Assembly (NCBI GenBank): GCA_036365145.1
Contig: JAEOAD010000982.1
Location: 4,924,001-4,988,000, forward strand
Direction: 5' to 3'
Source of the DNA: Orientallactaga sibirica
Lineage: Eukaryota > Chordata > Mammalia > Rodentia > Dipodidae
DNA length: 64,000 nt
Shown: positions 44,050-56,289 of the stretch, one piece after another
Numbering within the stretch: the stretch's first letter is position 1
Layout: the number at the start of each line of letters is the position of its first letter
Notes under the pieces: model-generated
Told to the model about the DNA's origin: nothing
Database searches by the model: none
What the model saw: only the letters and a program-made list of their open reading frames with translations
Made by a program: the position numbers and the translations under genes

Positions 44050-44215
44050 CCCCTTTGCTTTACCTGTAATCCTGCCATAATGCTCTACCCAACCACAGTC
44101 CCGAAATAGGAGACCTAGTGACCATGGACCTAAGCTCTGAGCTTTCTTGCATAACTTGTTGTCCTTAGGTATTTTGCCACAGCACCAGAGGCTGACTAAT
44201 CTATACATACAACAG
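44050..44215 (+). mobile_element. MaLR-like LTR 3' fragment, sense
   Basis: Contains TCCTGCCATAATGCTC, a CATGGACCTAAGCTCTGAGC region and TTGTCCTTAGGTATTTTGCCACAGCACCAGAGGCTGACTAAT, in the order of a MaLR LTR 3' end. Confidence 0.45.
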
Positions 44216-44974
44216 TAATACTTAGAATTTACTAAGAATTTTAGCATTATACAAGTTTTATCTAAGTTACCATATATGTCCATATATAGTGATAGTGATA
44301 GAAGATACTTAAAATAGCAATTTATATAACTATCAGATCATATCAAAATAAAATGGTATGACTTACTTAACTAAAATAATTTTATATGTATTCATTAAAT
44401 GTAAAAATAAGCTAAATATAAAATATAGACCTTAGTCATATGAAAATACCACTTATTCTGAGAGTTAATAACATTCATGTGATGTAATTTAAAGTCTCAT
44501 TTTAGGTATTACTGATATTTTTCAGTGAAAATATCACCCTGTGTTTTATGATTGTTTTTAACATTACAAATATAAGAGTCTGAACCTAGAGTACACTACC
44601 TTATGAGTGTATGAACACATAAAAAGAACACGATTCATTATTCCAATATGAGAGCATTTTTTACTGTCAGTATGGTTTCAGATACATGAATTTGTGTGAG
44701 TAGAAGCAATGCTTGGAAAAAGGGCAAAGTACTGGTGTCCCCCAAATGCCCGTGTATTTATAACTTGGCCACCATTGTGGTGCTGCTGGAAGGTAATAGA
44801 ACCTTAAAGGAATGTGGGAAGGCTTCAGGTCATTTGAGATATGTACCTGAGAAGGATTATAGGATCCCATGTTCCTCCTCTCTTTTTTGTATCCCGTATT
44901 TGTAGTAGCCAAACTATGACTAATACCAGTGGAAAAGGGATGTAGACACCTTCATATTTCAGAGATGTATGTCT
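44216..44974. other. Unique AT-rich DNA, no gene seen
   Basis: No repeat is recognised. Overlapping frames on both strands at 44667-44912 are chance-like; one strand's frame is the shadow of the other. Confidence 0.45.
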
Positions 44975-45463
44975 CTCTTTTGTGATGTATGAGTGTGTGT
45001 GGCATGCTCATGTACATAAGTGCTGGTACATATGTGTGGAGGTCCAAGGACAACTTTCAGGTGATGTCCTTGCCATTCAGGTTATTTTTAGTAGAGTCTC
45101 CCATTGTTCACTGCTCCATACACCAGGCTTTCTGGCCAAGAGCTTCCAATGGATTTTCCTATGCATGCTTTCTTTCTCACTGTAGTATGCCAAGATTACA
45201 GATTAGCATCTCAAAGCATCTGCCTTTATTTTTTTTTTTTTAGGTAGGTTCTCTCTCTAGTCCAGGCTGACCTGGAATTCACTATGTAATCTCAGGGTGC
45301 CCTCAAACTCATAGTGATCTTCCCACCTCTGCCTCCCAAGTGCTAGGACTAAAGGCGTGTGCCACCACACCCAGCTGCATCTGCTTTTCATATGGGGAAT
45401 CTGAACTCAGGTACTCATACTTAGGCAGCAAGTTCTTTATCCGCTGACCCATCTCCCCAGCCA
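44975..45463 (-). mobile_element. TG-rich rodent repeat (URR1-like) split by B1
   Basis: GTATGAGTGTGTGTGGCATGC, GGAGGTCCAAGGACAACTTTCAGG and CCCATTGTTCACTGCTCC precede the B1. AATCTGAACTCAGGTACTCATAC and the ending CTGACCCATCTCCCCAGCC follow it. Confidence 0.65.
45224..45376 (-). mobile_element. B1 SINE inserted in URR1-like repeat
   Basis: An antisense B1 with GCATCTGC at 45216-45223 and 45377-45384 as the target duplication. Confidence 0.93.
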
Positions 45464-46154
45464 TTCAGAGACAAATCTCCACTCACATTGACCATCTAAA
45501 AGCCTTGTGATTTCATCCCTTTACCTTTTTATTTTCTGCGTCTTGACTGCACCCAATCCTTATAAAAACCAGAAAATAAAAAGAAGCATGTGTTTATAGG
45601 GGTTATCATTTGATTTTAGGATCATTCTTATTTTAAGCATGATAATTTAACCAACCGTTCTTTTTTTATTGACAACTTCTGTACTTACATACAAAAACTC
45701 AGCTATTATAGTCACTAGGTGCCACTACTTCTACAGATGCCTAATGAATCATATCATAGGATGTTCTCTTCATTTTCCTGAAGTCTTACAAGGCAAACTT
45801 TACTGAAAGCTTAAGAACATCTAGAGCTAACATAATGACAAAATAAAATAAACATTCCCTACAATTTAGATGATAAATACTTCAGTCTAAGGAAAAACAT
45901 ACAAAGCATCGCTACTTGATTTATCCCATGTATATCTAGCCATGTATAATCTCAGAGACTACCTAGGTTTGCTCAAGCTAGGCAGAGAAAGACATAGGCA
46001 AAATTAAAATTGATGTAAAATGAATGGTATAAATGAAAGAGAGTGGGGGAGGGGGGACAATTTTGTCCTTAATGTCTATAAATACAATATTAAACTCAGT
46101 GTTTATCCATTACCACAGGTTCTGGGATTGGTCTCACTTTTAAATTGTTCCCTG
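45464..46154. other. Unique AT-rich DNA, no gene seen
   Basis: About 690 bases with no recognised element and no frame of 60 codons or more. Confidence 0.5.
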
Positions 46155-46400
46155 GGGTCTAGACAAGTCACTGAGTTGTAAAAGTCACTTGCTTTGTAAG
46201 TCTGCCAGCCAGAGTTCAAATCCCCAGCATCCATGTAAAGCCAGACACAAGTGGTACATGTACATGGGGCACCTAGGGGAATGGTAGGCCGAGTCAAGAG
46301 AATTCTGAAGCTTGCAGTCCAGTTACTCTGGCCTCTCAGTGGCAAACATCAAGAGAAACTCAGTGTCAATACAAGGTGGTAGAAGAGGGTCATTCCCCCT
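46155..46400 (+). mobile_element. B4-like composite SINE
   Basis: A tRNA-like half (GTCACTTGCTTTGTAAGTCTGCC...AGTTCAAATCCCC), then a B1-like half (CACAAGTGGTACATGTACATGGGGCACC) and an AATACAAGGTGG end. Confidence 0.55.
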
Positions 46401-46641
46401 CCAATATTGTCTTCTATGTTCTCTGCAATGCACCCTGACACAGCACACACTCCAAAAACTGTAAAACCTAAAATAATCCACATTGTTAAACTGCAAAAGA
46501 ACATTGCCTTTTCTAAATTCTGGCTTCTTGTCATGTAACTGTTAGCAGAAGGGGCTTGGGACACCCACCTTTGAGTTAGGAGCTACCCTTACCAACAGAG
46601 CCCTCTGCTGCAATGAGGGTAAGGTTCTGTAACTCTGTGCT

Positions 46642-46642
<1 letters not shown>

Positions 46643-46681
<39 letters not shown>
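46643..46681 (+). repeat. (CA)n microsatellite
   Basis: A pure CA run of about 39 bases. Confidence 0.97.
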
Positions 46682-46683
<2 letters not shown>

Positions 46684-46689
46684 CACTCA

Positions 46690-47496
46690 CATGTACATAC
46701 ACTTTACAAAGATCAAGAAGTCTCAAAATAAATGTTAATCCAAATTCATGGTTAGAAAGATAACTCGTTTCGTAACTGAGAAGTAGCCATGCCTTCCACA
46801 GAGAAAATACGGCATGTTTCCTCAGGCTTGTTTCATTGTGTCCATTTCCTACCTAAAAGGATGTTGAAGTAATGAGCCCATTCTCATTCACTTTGAAGTA
46901 GACCCGCCTGCCACCGAAATAGACATTTAAGTTGCTAAAACTTTGCATTCACTTGTCCTCTTTAGTTTCAGCTACATTACTTTCTTGAGTGAAACAAGCA
47001 TTATGCGCTTTGACTACTTACTTCTGGTCAGAACAGAATTCCAGACAGCTTAAGTATTTGTTTCACTTACAATAATTCCTTTCAGAGGGAAATATTTTGA
47101 TCAAATGAAAACCAAGTCATTAGCTGTTGCTTGTGGCATTGCAAATATTTTAAAGTAGAATAAACTGAAACCTAAGTCCTCAAGTATTGGGTGGGGGGAA
47201 TCAAGGTATTTTCCTCTTATGTACAAGGCACAGACTTTTCATTACTTAGTAATTATATTTTGTTAAAGGATAATAGAAACTCTTTGAATAACATGTCTAT
47301 TCTATGTGAAATAAAATTGAATAGCAAGAGTATGTATTAGATACAAAAGAAATACTCAGTATAAATATTTTAAATGATAAGATAGATAAGGGCTAAGCAT
47401 TTTTTCTATAAATGGACAGAAAGTAAATATTTTAGGTTTCACATACCATATGGCCTCTGTCAGAGCCCTTCAACTATGCCCTTAAAATACAAATAC
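46690..47496. other. Unique DNA, no gene seen
   Basis: About 800 bases of unique AT-rich sequence with no long frame. Confidence 0.5.
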
Positions 47497-47748
47497 ACTG
47501 GAGAGATGGCTCTGGTATAAAGCACTTACCGTGCAAGCAAAAAGATGAGAATCTGGATCCCCAGCATCCACTTTAATGCCAGGTGGGTGGCTAGAAAGCT
47601 GCAATCACAGCATCACTCAGGAGTTCCCCCATCCAAACTGGCTATCTAGACTTGCCCGATCAATGATTAGCTCTACGTTCATCTGAGGGACTTTGCCTTA
47701 GGTGATTGAGGAAGACACACAAACATCAACCTCTGGCTTCCACATATA

Positions 47749-47801
<53 letters not shown>

Positions 47802-47811
47802 CAGACCCATC
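47497..47811 (+). mobile_element. B4-like composite SINE
   Basis: The head ACTGGAGAGATGGCTCTGG is followed by a tRNA-like half (AATCTGGATCCCCAGC) and a worn B1-like half. It ends in CTCTGGCTTCCACATATATG and an alternating CG/CA tail. Confidence 0.65.
47742..47799 (+). repeat. Alternating purine-pyrimidine run
   Basis: ACATATATG, then four CG steps, then about 20 CA steps form 58 bases of strict alternation. This type of sequence can adopt the Z form. Confidence 0.93.
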
Positions 47812-48814
47812 CAAACATACTGTGTTTCAATAAAACTTTCTTTACAAACACTAACTAGTGGCCTGGGCTTTGGCCTATGGGCTGTGGTTTTCTTGGTGAT
47901 GGTTTGCAGAAGGAAAATATAGAGCAATACTACTGGCATTGCACATCTACTGGAAGGCTGAACATATAAATTGCTATGCTGAGGAAAAACAGCACATAAT
48001 TTTAGAATAACAGTATCAAATCTAAGCTAAGTAAATTATTAAAGAGACTATACAATGGAATGATTAAAATAAATGAGAACCGACTTATGTTGGCCCATCT
48101 GCCTGCCATTAGATAAGCACTCATTCCGGAGACACTGCAGTCATTACAGATTGGCTGAGACAAGGAAGTGATGTTGATGCCCATGTCTGCAGCACAGCCT
48201 CAGAACGTGTTCAGTTATCCACTGAGAACTGGACTGGAAGTATTGGCATGACATACAGAACACTTTGGGGACCAAAGCAATGGACTAGAGCAAATTGAAT
48301 TAGAAAACATGAAATCACAAAATTATTTGAAATAGCCGTCATTCAAAAAAGGCATAATAAGTTAATATTGTTTTGAAAAGCAAAGGCTGTTTTTGTGTTT
48401 TCCCCATTTGCTTTGAGTAGTGTTTCTCATCTTTTGATATTACCTATTTGGAGGGTGTAGATAATTCTTTTTATTGGAGTGTCTGCCCTGTGCATTGTAA
48501 GTTAGAAAAGTCAAATATTCATGATGCTGTGCATTTCTGTTTTTTTATTATTTTATTTTATCTAACATACACAGAGGGATGCATGCACATACATACCTAG
48601 TTTCAACATAAACCATAGCATTTTTATATAGTTCAAACATAAGACATAAGCTATAAAATGTCTCCTGCTTACAAATAGCTTCAGTTATATCCTTTAGATT
48701 AATTTATTTCTCTATTAAATAGCATGCCTTCTCTGTCTGGGTTGCTGGATTTCCAGAATAAACTTATTCCTTCTATATAAATTGATGCTAGAGATGTTGG
48801 TACAGCTTGCACAT
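47812..48814. other. Unique DNA, about 1 kb
   Basis: No repeat or exon recognised. The minus frame 48002-48184 has no motif. Confidence 0.45.
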
Positions 48815-49130
48815 TTTGGGATAGGGAAATGGCTCAGTCAGTAAAGTGTTCACCATGCAAACATGAAGACCTGAGTTCAGGCTCCAAGCACCCACGTAAA
48901 ATGTCAAGCATGGTGATTCATGCCTGTAATCCCAGTATTGGAGAAATGGAGACAGGAGGATCCTCATGGCTTGCTGACTAGGTAATCTGACTGAATCAGT
49001 GAGGCCCAGGTTCAAGGAGAGACTCAGTCTCAAACAATAAGGTGGAGAGTAATTGAAGAAGATACCCATTGTGAAGCTCTGGCCTGCACTCCCCTCCCCC
49101 CTCTCTCACACACACACAAACACGAAAATA
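48815..49130 (+). mobile_element. B4-like composite SINE
   Basis: A tRNA-like half with TAGGGAAATGGCTCAGTCAG and GAGTTCAGGCTCC, then a B1-like half with GCATGGTGATTCATGCCTGTAATCCCAG, then TCTCAAACAATAAGGTGG and a CACA-rich end. This is one of the clearest copies of the family. Confidence 0.75.
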
Positions 49131-50394
49131 AAAATTTTAACAAGATAAGCTATCTTGTCTGCCCAAGGTCACACTCCTACCCGTTGTATGTGGACAAGAT
49201 GAGGTGGGAGAGGTTGGCACAGAAACCTTGTCATTGTCCCAATCACACCATAGGGAGGTCGCCATTCCATCCTTAGTCTCTTAGACCTATTTTCCCTGCT
49301 CTATTCGTTTTACACATGATATTACCTGGGAGACTACATAAGATGCTCCACTGCAGTTTGAGTCATAATACTTTATGTTTGTAGCTTTAAATCAGAGCAT
49401 GGACAATAAAACCATTTTTTTTTCAAAATATAAGAAGAGGCAAGAAAGAATTGTCACCTCTGACCAAAATGAACACAAGTAGATTTATTGAAATTAGTAA
49501 AGCAGCAGCAGATAGAGATAGAGTATTTTCTCTTATGCTTGGATAGCATAGAATATTACCACCAGCTTCATTAGCCAAGTCTTGTTTGGTAAGATATTCA
49601 GTCATTTTGAACTTCATTTTTGTTCTGTGAAATGCAGATAATATGAAAATACCCATCATAAGCTTGTGAAGTTCAAATGAAATGCACATAGCATTCAATA
49701 CCCATTAAGTCACAACACTCATGAGTTTTAGCCAAGGCAACGTGTAGGAGTCATGAGGACTAGGACAGATAGAATGAATATGTATTTATAGGGGACTGAT
49801 GAGATTGGCTCACAGAACACAGCCTGCCCTGTCCAACAATGGCTGTCTGCAGGCTGGACAGTTTGAGGGCCCAGGTATCTTTGCTCTGTCCACAAGGCTG
49901 GATTCCTTGGTTGTCCCGATACAGTGCTGAAGATCTAGAGGATTCGTGGAGAGCCACTGCTCTTCCTTTCACATTGGAAGGCTGTAGATCCCCGGTTCCC
50001 AAGTTAGAGAAGGATGGCAACAACAGGTTAGGTATATGCGCCAGTGAGAAGCAAGGGAAGCCAGGAAAATGGCATTGCTTTTTATGGCACCTTACTTTAT
50101 ATATAAGCTTCCACCAGAAGGGCTGCCTTCTCTGGGGGAAGGTCTTCCTCTCTTAGGTAATTCTTTCTGGAAATGCCCTTATAGACCTGCCCAAGAAGTG
50201 TGTCTCTTATTTTATTCCTGATCTGATCAAATTGACAGTAGGAAGTAACCATCACATAGCTCACTTATTATAGTGCATTTCGTGACTTCTTCACTGACAG
50301 ACGAAGGGAAGAGAATGCTGCACAGATCATCATGCATGGCTAATATTACATAACCCACAACATCTTGCTGTTTCTAAATAAACACTAGTCAGTG
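49131..50394. other. Unique or old-repeat DNA
   Basis: The part at about 49780-50260 ends with ATAGACCTGCCCAAGAAGTG and ATCAAATTGACAGTAGGAAG, motifs that recur at 60100-60180, so it may belong to an old LTR family. The 105-codon plus frame 49839-50156 lies in it and has no domain. Confidence 0.35.
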
Positions 50395-50760
50395 TACTAG
50401 TTTAATTTCTCACTGTGATAAAATATTTAGCTTACAGTTTAGGAGATACAGTCTGTCTTGGAGTGGGGAGAAGTAAGAGAGTGAGGCTAGCTCTTGTAAA
50501 TGGTGATAAAAATATGCAGCTGTTTGCTTGACAGATTAGGAAGCAAACGAAGAATATTGGGCTCAGCCAGATTTGTCCTTTTTTCCTTTTTAATCAGTCT
50601 ATGGCTCCAATCCATGGGATGATGCTATGTACATTCATGTTGCACCTTCACTTCTTAATTAATCCTTGTTGTAAACACCCTCACAGACACACCCAAAAGT
50701 CTCCATCAAGTACCAACACTGGCATCAGTCTCTAATGGAACAGAGATTTTTACACCAAAT
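50395..50760 (-). mobile_element. MaLR-like LTR, antisense
   Basis: CTAGTTTAATTTCTCACTGTGATAAAATA and TTAGCTTACAGTTTAGGAG mark the antisense 3' end. TAAACACCCTCACAGACACACCC and TACACCAAATTACTC lie further on. It is diverged. Confidence 0.5.
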
Positions 50761-51244
50761 TACTCTGAAACCTACCCAAATTAGAGAAATGTCTATATTA
50801 CACATTTTAGGCCTGGCATAGAAGTGGAGTCATGTGTATTTTAATGGATGTGGTTTATATCTAAGCAGCTATATAAAAAATAAGATTGAAGTCACCAACA
50901 AACCTTTATCTCAGGTGATTTATCTGCCTCAGTAAATGGGAGGGAAAATCCCAGTTACTTATGAATGGTTTGATGTTCCTCATTAAAGAGATTGCATTCA
51001 AATTCCTGGAGGAAAGAGATTTAAACACATCTGCTCTAGGCAAGACAGCTTTCCTCTGTTGATGCTCTTCATCCCAGGAGTGTTTGCTTTGGAGGCTTTG
51101 CTAGATCTATGAGTGGAGATAAAAACATTACCCCATGTGTTAGCAATTAAGAAATTGGTAAATTAGCAGAAGAGTTCCTTGTGCATTGTAGGTTAAAAAT
51201 GTTTTTATTGTTAGAGTTTCACTAGGGGCCAGGTGAGAACAAAT
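50761..51244. other. Unique DNA, no gene seen
   Basis: About 480 bases without a recognised element. Confidence 0.45.
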
Positions 51245-51262
51245 TATTAGGAAGTTATTTTA

Positions 51263-51492
51263 ATATTTTACTTTATTTGTTTATTTATTTATTTTACAGA
51301 GAGAGAGGGGGAGAGCAAGAGACAGGGAGAGAGAGAGAGAAAATGAGCACACCAGGGCCTCCAGCCACTGCAAATGATCTCCAGATGCATGTGTCTCCTT
51401 GTGCATCTGGCTAACATGGATCCTAGGGAATCATACCTGGGTCCGTTGACTTTGCAGGCAAATGCCTTAACCATTAAGCAATCCCTCCAACC
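51263..51492 (-). mobile_element. B2-like tRNA SINE
   Basis: Flanked by a perfect 18-bp repeat, TATTAGGAAGTTATTTTA, at 51245-51262 and 51493-51510. This is the longest intact target duplication in the window and implies a recent insertion. Confidence 0.96.
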
Positions 51493-51662
51493 TATTAGGA
51501 AGTTATTTTAGTTTAAAACTGACTCATGAAATAGTTCATCTCTTTATTTGTTACTAGTCGCTAACTAGTGCTTATTTGAGCTTCACTATTTTACTTGATG
51601 GAACAGCAATAATTGGACTAGCATTCTTCAGAGATTTGTGTCTCTAAGAGTCATCGAGAAAG

Positions 51663-51992
51663 GGCCTGGGGTCTGGAAAGATGACTTAGTGGATGAAGCG
51701 CTTGCTGTGAGAACTTGAAAATCTGAGTTCAGGTCCCCAGAATACACATAGAGCTGTATGTGGTAGCTTGGTCATCTGTAATCTCAGAATTCCTACAGGG
51801 AGATGGGCGGAGACAAGTGAATCCCAGAAGCTTGAAGGCCAGCTAGCCTGCCTCACACTGTGGTGAATGACAAGGGACTCTGTCTCAAAACAAGGCAAGG
51901 ATTGCCACCTGTGGTTGCTTTCTGATTTCTCCACATATGCCATGGCACCTGTACACATACACACACTCACATGTACACACACACAAGAACTA
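51663..51992 (+). mobile_element. B4-like composite SINE
   Basis: A head-like GGGTCTGGAAAGATGACTTAG, GAGTTCAGGTCCCCAG and GTATGTGGTAGCTTGGTCATCTGTAATCTCAG, ending TCTCAAAACAAGGCAAGG and a CACA-rich tail. The longest open frame of the window (169 codons, minus, 51686-52195) reads antisense through this SINE and is not a gene. Confidence 0.7.
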
Positions 51993-53576
51993 AGAAAGGC
52001 TCCAACCCTCATAATATCCCCTTTATAGATACATTCATATGTCAACCTACGTTTTGTAGTATGTGTCCATCTGTTCTCTTTTTGGTTACATGATTTCATT
52101 ACATACAAAACTGCAAGTTCATTGGATGAGCATGAATTAATCTCTCTCTGTTTCTGTCTCTCTCTCCTTGCTACAGTATTTAGTCCTTCCTGCATTAAAT
52201 ATTACCTTAAATTGTTTTCATTCTTTGCAGCCAACAAACTTGTAAATGTCCTAAGGGAAAAATCTCCATCTTTTAAAATATTGACATGGAAGGAAAATAA
52301 CTGTGGCCCATCCCCTCTCTTCCTGCAGGCCCTCCTTTAAAATAAGTACTCTTCTAGGATTTGTTTTCCACTTAAAATATTTCAGCCACCTTTTTCCTTA
52401 TGTGTATACTTACCTATTTCTTCTTTTTTCATAACTGAAGATCATACCAGTTTAGGACTGTGCCCTATGTCCTAATATCCATGACCATGGTGTTTATGTT
52501 ATTATCTATTTTCAACCGTTGCAGCTAGCAATGGAAATACCAGAATTCATTCAAATGTGAAATGTGCAGGATAAGTTTACGAAGTAGAATAATGTTCTTA
52601 ATGTGTTTAGCATAATTAATTTCTTATTGCTGAGTTTAAAAACATCCATTGCAGAAATAGGGAATGCTCAATTGAATATATGGTAAGTTCTAGATCAACT
52701 TAGAAGATATAAGGGAAATCATGTGATTGAAGGGATAATTATGTTTATTATGTGGGAAGTAGCAATCCTATTGCTTTATCATTTTCTGGAAAAGTAATTC
52801 CAGTCTTGCTACACACATGAGAATGTGCAACAGAATCTTCACTCTACACCTTAGGGGTGGTTAATTAGCATTTTAAGAAAGTCACATAGCACTTCATACA
52901 TTTTTAAATTATAGCAATCAATTTGTTAATTATGTGCGTCACTACCAGTGATGTTAGAGAAAAATAATCATGAAAGTTTGTTTAGAAAACCCATGCAGGT
53001 TTAGCTAGCTGCTCTGATGTGCTTGCATTTCTGGCAGATGCCTCTGTTGAAGCTTGCAACTTAGCTCTTGGTGAGGGAGACCACTGGGTGCTCTGATATT
53101 TGCTTCCTAGTAGAATATGTCTGGAGGATCCTGGTGTGTGGCCAGAGAAGTAGGGTGCTTCCCTAATGCTAGGACAAGTGTCTGTCTTATTTTATGCCTG
53201 CTTTCAAATAATTGGGCAAATGTTGGTCAAGCCTGTTGTCATTCTGTGGTACCCTGTCTAACAACAGTTACAATAGTAATAGCAACACACACCTTCTTTG
53301 GTCCTCCAACAGAAAAGACTAACAAGAGCTAACTTAATAGTAAACAAGCTATGCTATTTCATAAAAAAGGATATTGGCTGTATCGTGCTGGGTTTTTGAT
53401 TGTTTTTATCCTCCAAACACAGGCAGGGTAAAGTAAATAATCTGGAAATGAAACAATTTGCAAATGCCTGGGAAACTGATGAAAAGAAAAAAAAATTATC
53501 TGCATATGAATCACCTATACTAGTTATTTATATTAAGATTACTACACCTTGCAGAAAACATTTTAAAAACAAAGTA
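51993..53576. other. Unique DNA, about 1.6 kb
   Basis: No SINE, LINE or LTR is recognised. Frames at 52122-52340 and 53117-53332 show no motif. Confidence 0.5.
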
Positions 53577-53938
53577 TAATGATGTGATGTGAATGTTTGC
53601 ATGTTCCCCAGACCCCAGTGTTTTATCCTTACCCCCCAAGTTTATGTTTTTTGGGAAAGGGCTCCAGGAGGTAATGAGGTCATGAAAGTAGAGCTTCATG
53701 TATGGGATTATTATTCTTATAAAAGATATCCGAGACAGTTTCCTGACCCTTTCACCATGTAAGGACACAACCAGAAGGTGCTATCTATGAACCAAGAAGC
53801 TGCCTTCACCAGAATCCAAGTCTGCCATGTCTGAACCCCATACTTTCAGCCTCCAGACCTGTTAGTAATCCATGTTTATTGTTTGCAAGTCACCCAATCT
53901 GCCTCGGTTTCTCTAGGACCTAGTACTACAGGTATACA
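53577..53938 (+). mobile_element. MLT1/MST-like solo LTR, sense
   Basis: The blocks are close to mammalian MaLR LTRs: TGATGTGATGTGAATGTTTGC at the 5' end, GGAGGTAATGAGGTCATGA, CCCTTTCACCATGTAAGGACAC, AAGGTGCTATCTATGAACC, CAGCCTCCAGACCTGT and ACCTAGTACTACA at the 3' end. It spans about 360 bases without gag or pol, so it is a solitary old LTR. Confidence 0.75.
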
Positions 53939-54608
53939 TTTTAAACCAAAAATTCACTAATGTAGATATACAATTGTATTTACCAGATTGAATATGCCAT
54001 AGATATATTATGAATTTCATGACAATTTCTATTAACTGAAAAATGAAAATATTATCTTTGGGATTCCTACTTCCCCTAGGTTAATCAAACATGTTATTAT
54101 GCTTTTGTATACATAGGATTTTTTTTTTTACTGATGTGGAAATCAAGTTGAAAAGAGATACTATCACTTGAAGACCATTACCAGACAAGGAAAAAATATT
54201 CTTTTCAAAAAAGGAAAATTATAAAATCATAAATGATAAATTATTGTGATTTCACCCCTCAAAAAACAAACATAAATCTTTCATCTTAATTTGTTTTGGT
54301 ACTTCTTAAAAAATTACTATATAACCTAAGATAAAACAAATTACTTCACACTTCTGTAAAATAAAAGCTGTTTACAGGAATAGTCAAACAATGATAGGTA
54401 ACTTTTTCTCAAACAAGCACTGGAAATACAAAGGTATTTATGGTTATAAAACTGTTGAAGGTAGTAATAAAAGATGATCATGGTGTTTCCAGGCCCAAAA
54501 CTAATCCCCTAACAATCTATACTTTATCTGGTTATGGAAACAGAGCACAGAGATATCCAGCTGCCAAGTTAGTAGCTCATTATTGGGTTCAAAATAATAA
54601 TCCTCTTG
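53939..54608. other. Unique AT-rich DNA
   Basis: About 670 bases with no recognised element, leading up to the palindrome at 54609. Confidence 0.5.
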
Positions 54609-54648
54609 ACAAAGAATACTTTACTGTATACAGTAAAGTATTCTTTGT
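54609..54648. repeat. Perfect 40-bp palindrome
   Basis: ACAAAGAATACTTTACTGTA is followed directly, with no loop, by its exact reverse complement. All 20 pairs match. The centre is TGTATACA. The sequence just outside does not continue the symmetry. Confidence 0.98.
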
Positions 54649-54684
54649 AGCAATTAGTTTATTCATGTTAAAAATCATAAAAGA

Positions 54685-54837
54685 GAGCCGGGCGTGGTGG
54701 CGCATGCCTTTAATCCCAGCACTCGGGAGGCAGAGGTAGGAGGATCGCAGAGAGTTCAAGGCCACCCTGAGACTACAGAGTGAATTCCAGGTCAGCCTGA
54801 GCCAGAGTGAGACCCTACCTCGAAAAACCAAAAAAAA
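54685..54837 (+). mobile_element. B1 SINE, young copy
   Basis: A full-length sense B1 with an intact CpG-rich head (GCCGGGCGTGGTGGCGCATGCC). It is flanked by the 15-bp repeat AAAAATCATAAAAGA at 54670-54684 and 54838-54852. The intact CpGs and perfect duplication suggest it is among the youngest insertions here. Confidence 0.96.
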
Positions 54838-54852
54838 AAAAATCATAAAAGA

Positions 54853-55194
54853 ACCTCCTGAGGGACACTCCAGAGAAATGTCTATTTTGACAAGTGTGTA
54901 CATTCTTAATTATAGCACTCTCTGTCCTATATAACTCACAGATAAGTTGTTCCTAAAAAATGTAGTAACTTTAAGAAGGTCAATGATATACCTATGATTG
55001 GTGCTTTATTTCTGGCTGTGTTTCTTTGGAGTTATGTAAATCATCTAAAAGGTGGTTGTAGTATGGTACTTGTTGGCGGTTCTTGTCTTTTGCAATTGTG
55101 GCAATAAAACGTCATGCCTGTTACACAATTTGAATGTGATTCTATTTTAAGAATAACATTAACCTATTTGCTTAGTATTAGTTGTGAACCAGAT
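54853..55194. other. Unique DNA, no gene seen
   Basis: About 340 bases with no recognised element. Confidence 0.45.
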
Positions 55195-55530
55195 TATCAG
55201 TTACTTTCTCATTAGTATGAACAAATACCTGATCAGAACAATTTAAGAAAGGAAAAGGTTTATATCAACTTATGTTTGAAGGGAATATAGTCCATTATGG
55301 CTAGATGGCTTTTCTCATGGCATCCCCAGTCACGAAACAGTGGATAAATAAGAAATGAGGGTATGACAATTAAAACTCAATGCCCCAGCAATCTATTTCT
55401 TCCAGCAATGTTTCATCTCCTAAATGTTCCACAACCTTCCATCATGGTACAACCAGCTTGGGATCAAGTGTTCAAACATGGGAGCCTATGGGAAAAATTT
55501 TACACTCAAATCACAACACAGCTATTTAAT
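55195..55530 (-). mobile_element. MaLR-like LTR, antisense
   Basis: CAGTTACTTTCTCATTAGTATGAAC, AGGAAAAGGTTTATATC, GTTTCATCTCCTAAATGTTCCACAACC and CACTCAAATCACAACACA follow the family's antisense order. Confidence 0.62.
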
Positions 55531-56289
55531 GGTTATATCGCCTCTCTAGCAGACATTTTGTCCTGTACAGAGACCTTTTTTGTTGTTTTGTTTTTGGAAG
55601 GGAGGTATTCCATTGACATGATGTGGGTAGACATGTTTCATGCACACCACTGAACATTTGACAACAAACACACAGGATAGTACTTACAATTATACAGCCA
55701 CAAATGCCTACAGTGCTGAGCCTGAGAAATACTGGGCTGGAAAGAGATTGCTCTTTCTTCTTGGGAAATTTGGATTTTTTTTTTTGCAAGAAAAGCCAGC
55801 TGGGACATGATGCTTGAGGATTCCAGGAAAGAGACCAGCATGAGTCCAGACATACCTGCTATTCAGCTTAACCACAGTGAGCAATGCCCAGCCCACATGC
55901 TTCCCTGAAACTTGTGTTTGATGTCATGCCAATACTGTCCCATAAATCTGTGCCAGGAAGCCCACCTGAGTACAGCTGCTGGCTTTGTGGTAGTGTCTGG
56001 CCAAACAGTGTGCTGGCAGCTGTGTTTTCACTCAGCATTTGCAGAATCATTGCAAAATGTAGGTCACATGTACAGACATACAATTTGATATAGTAAAGAG
56101 AAGTTGTTGGCAAGAAAAGCTTTCCTGGTACACTAGATTCAAGGAATATATTTTTTCAAATGGGAACAATGAGCATTTCTTTTCAGTGTGGTAAGAGTGA
56201 TGGATATCTAGAAATAAAGGAATTTAAAAATAATCTTCTATATTCATTATTTTGTGGTAGTTTGTATAAACACATAGCACCATTTATCA
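55531..56289. other. Unique DNA, no supported gene
   Basis: Several overlapping minus frames (55526-55853) pass through an A-rich run and have no motif. Opposing frames at 55868-56113 are shadows of each other, and neither resembles a known family. Confidence 0.4.

Noticed and set aside
51686..52195. Longest open frame of the window, 169 codons on the minus strand
   Set aside because: It reads antisense through a B4-like SINE and its CACA-rich tail. There is no domain and the composition is repeat-driven.
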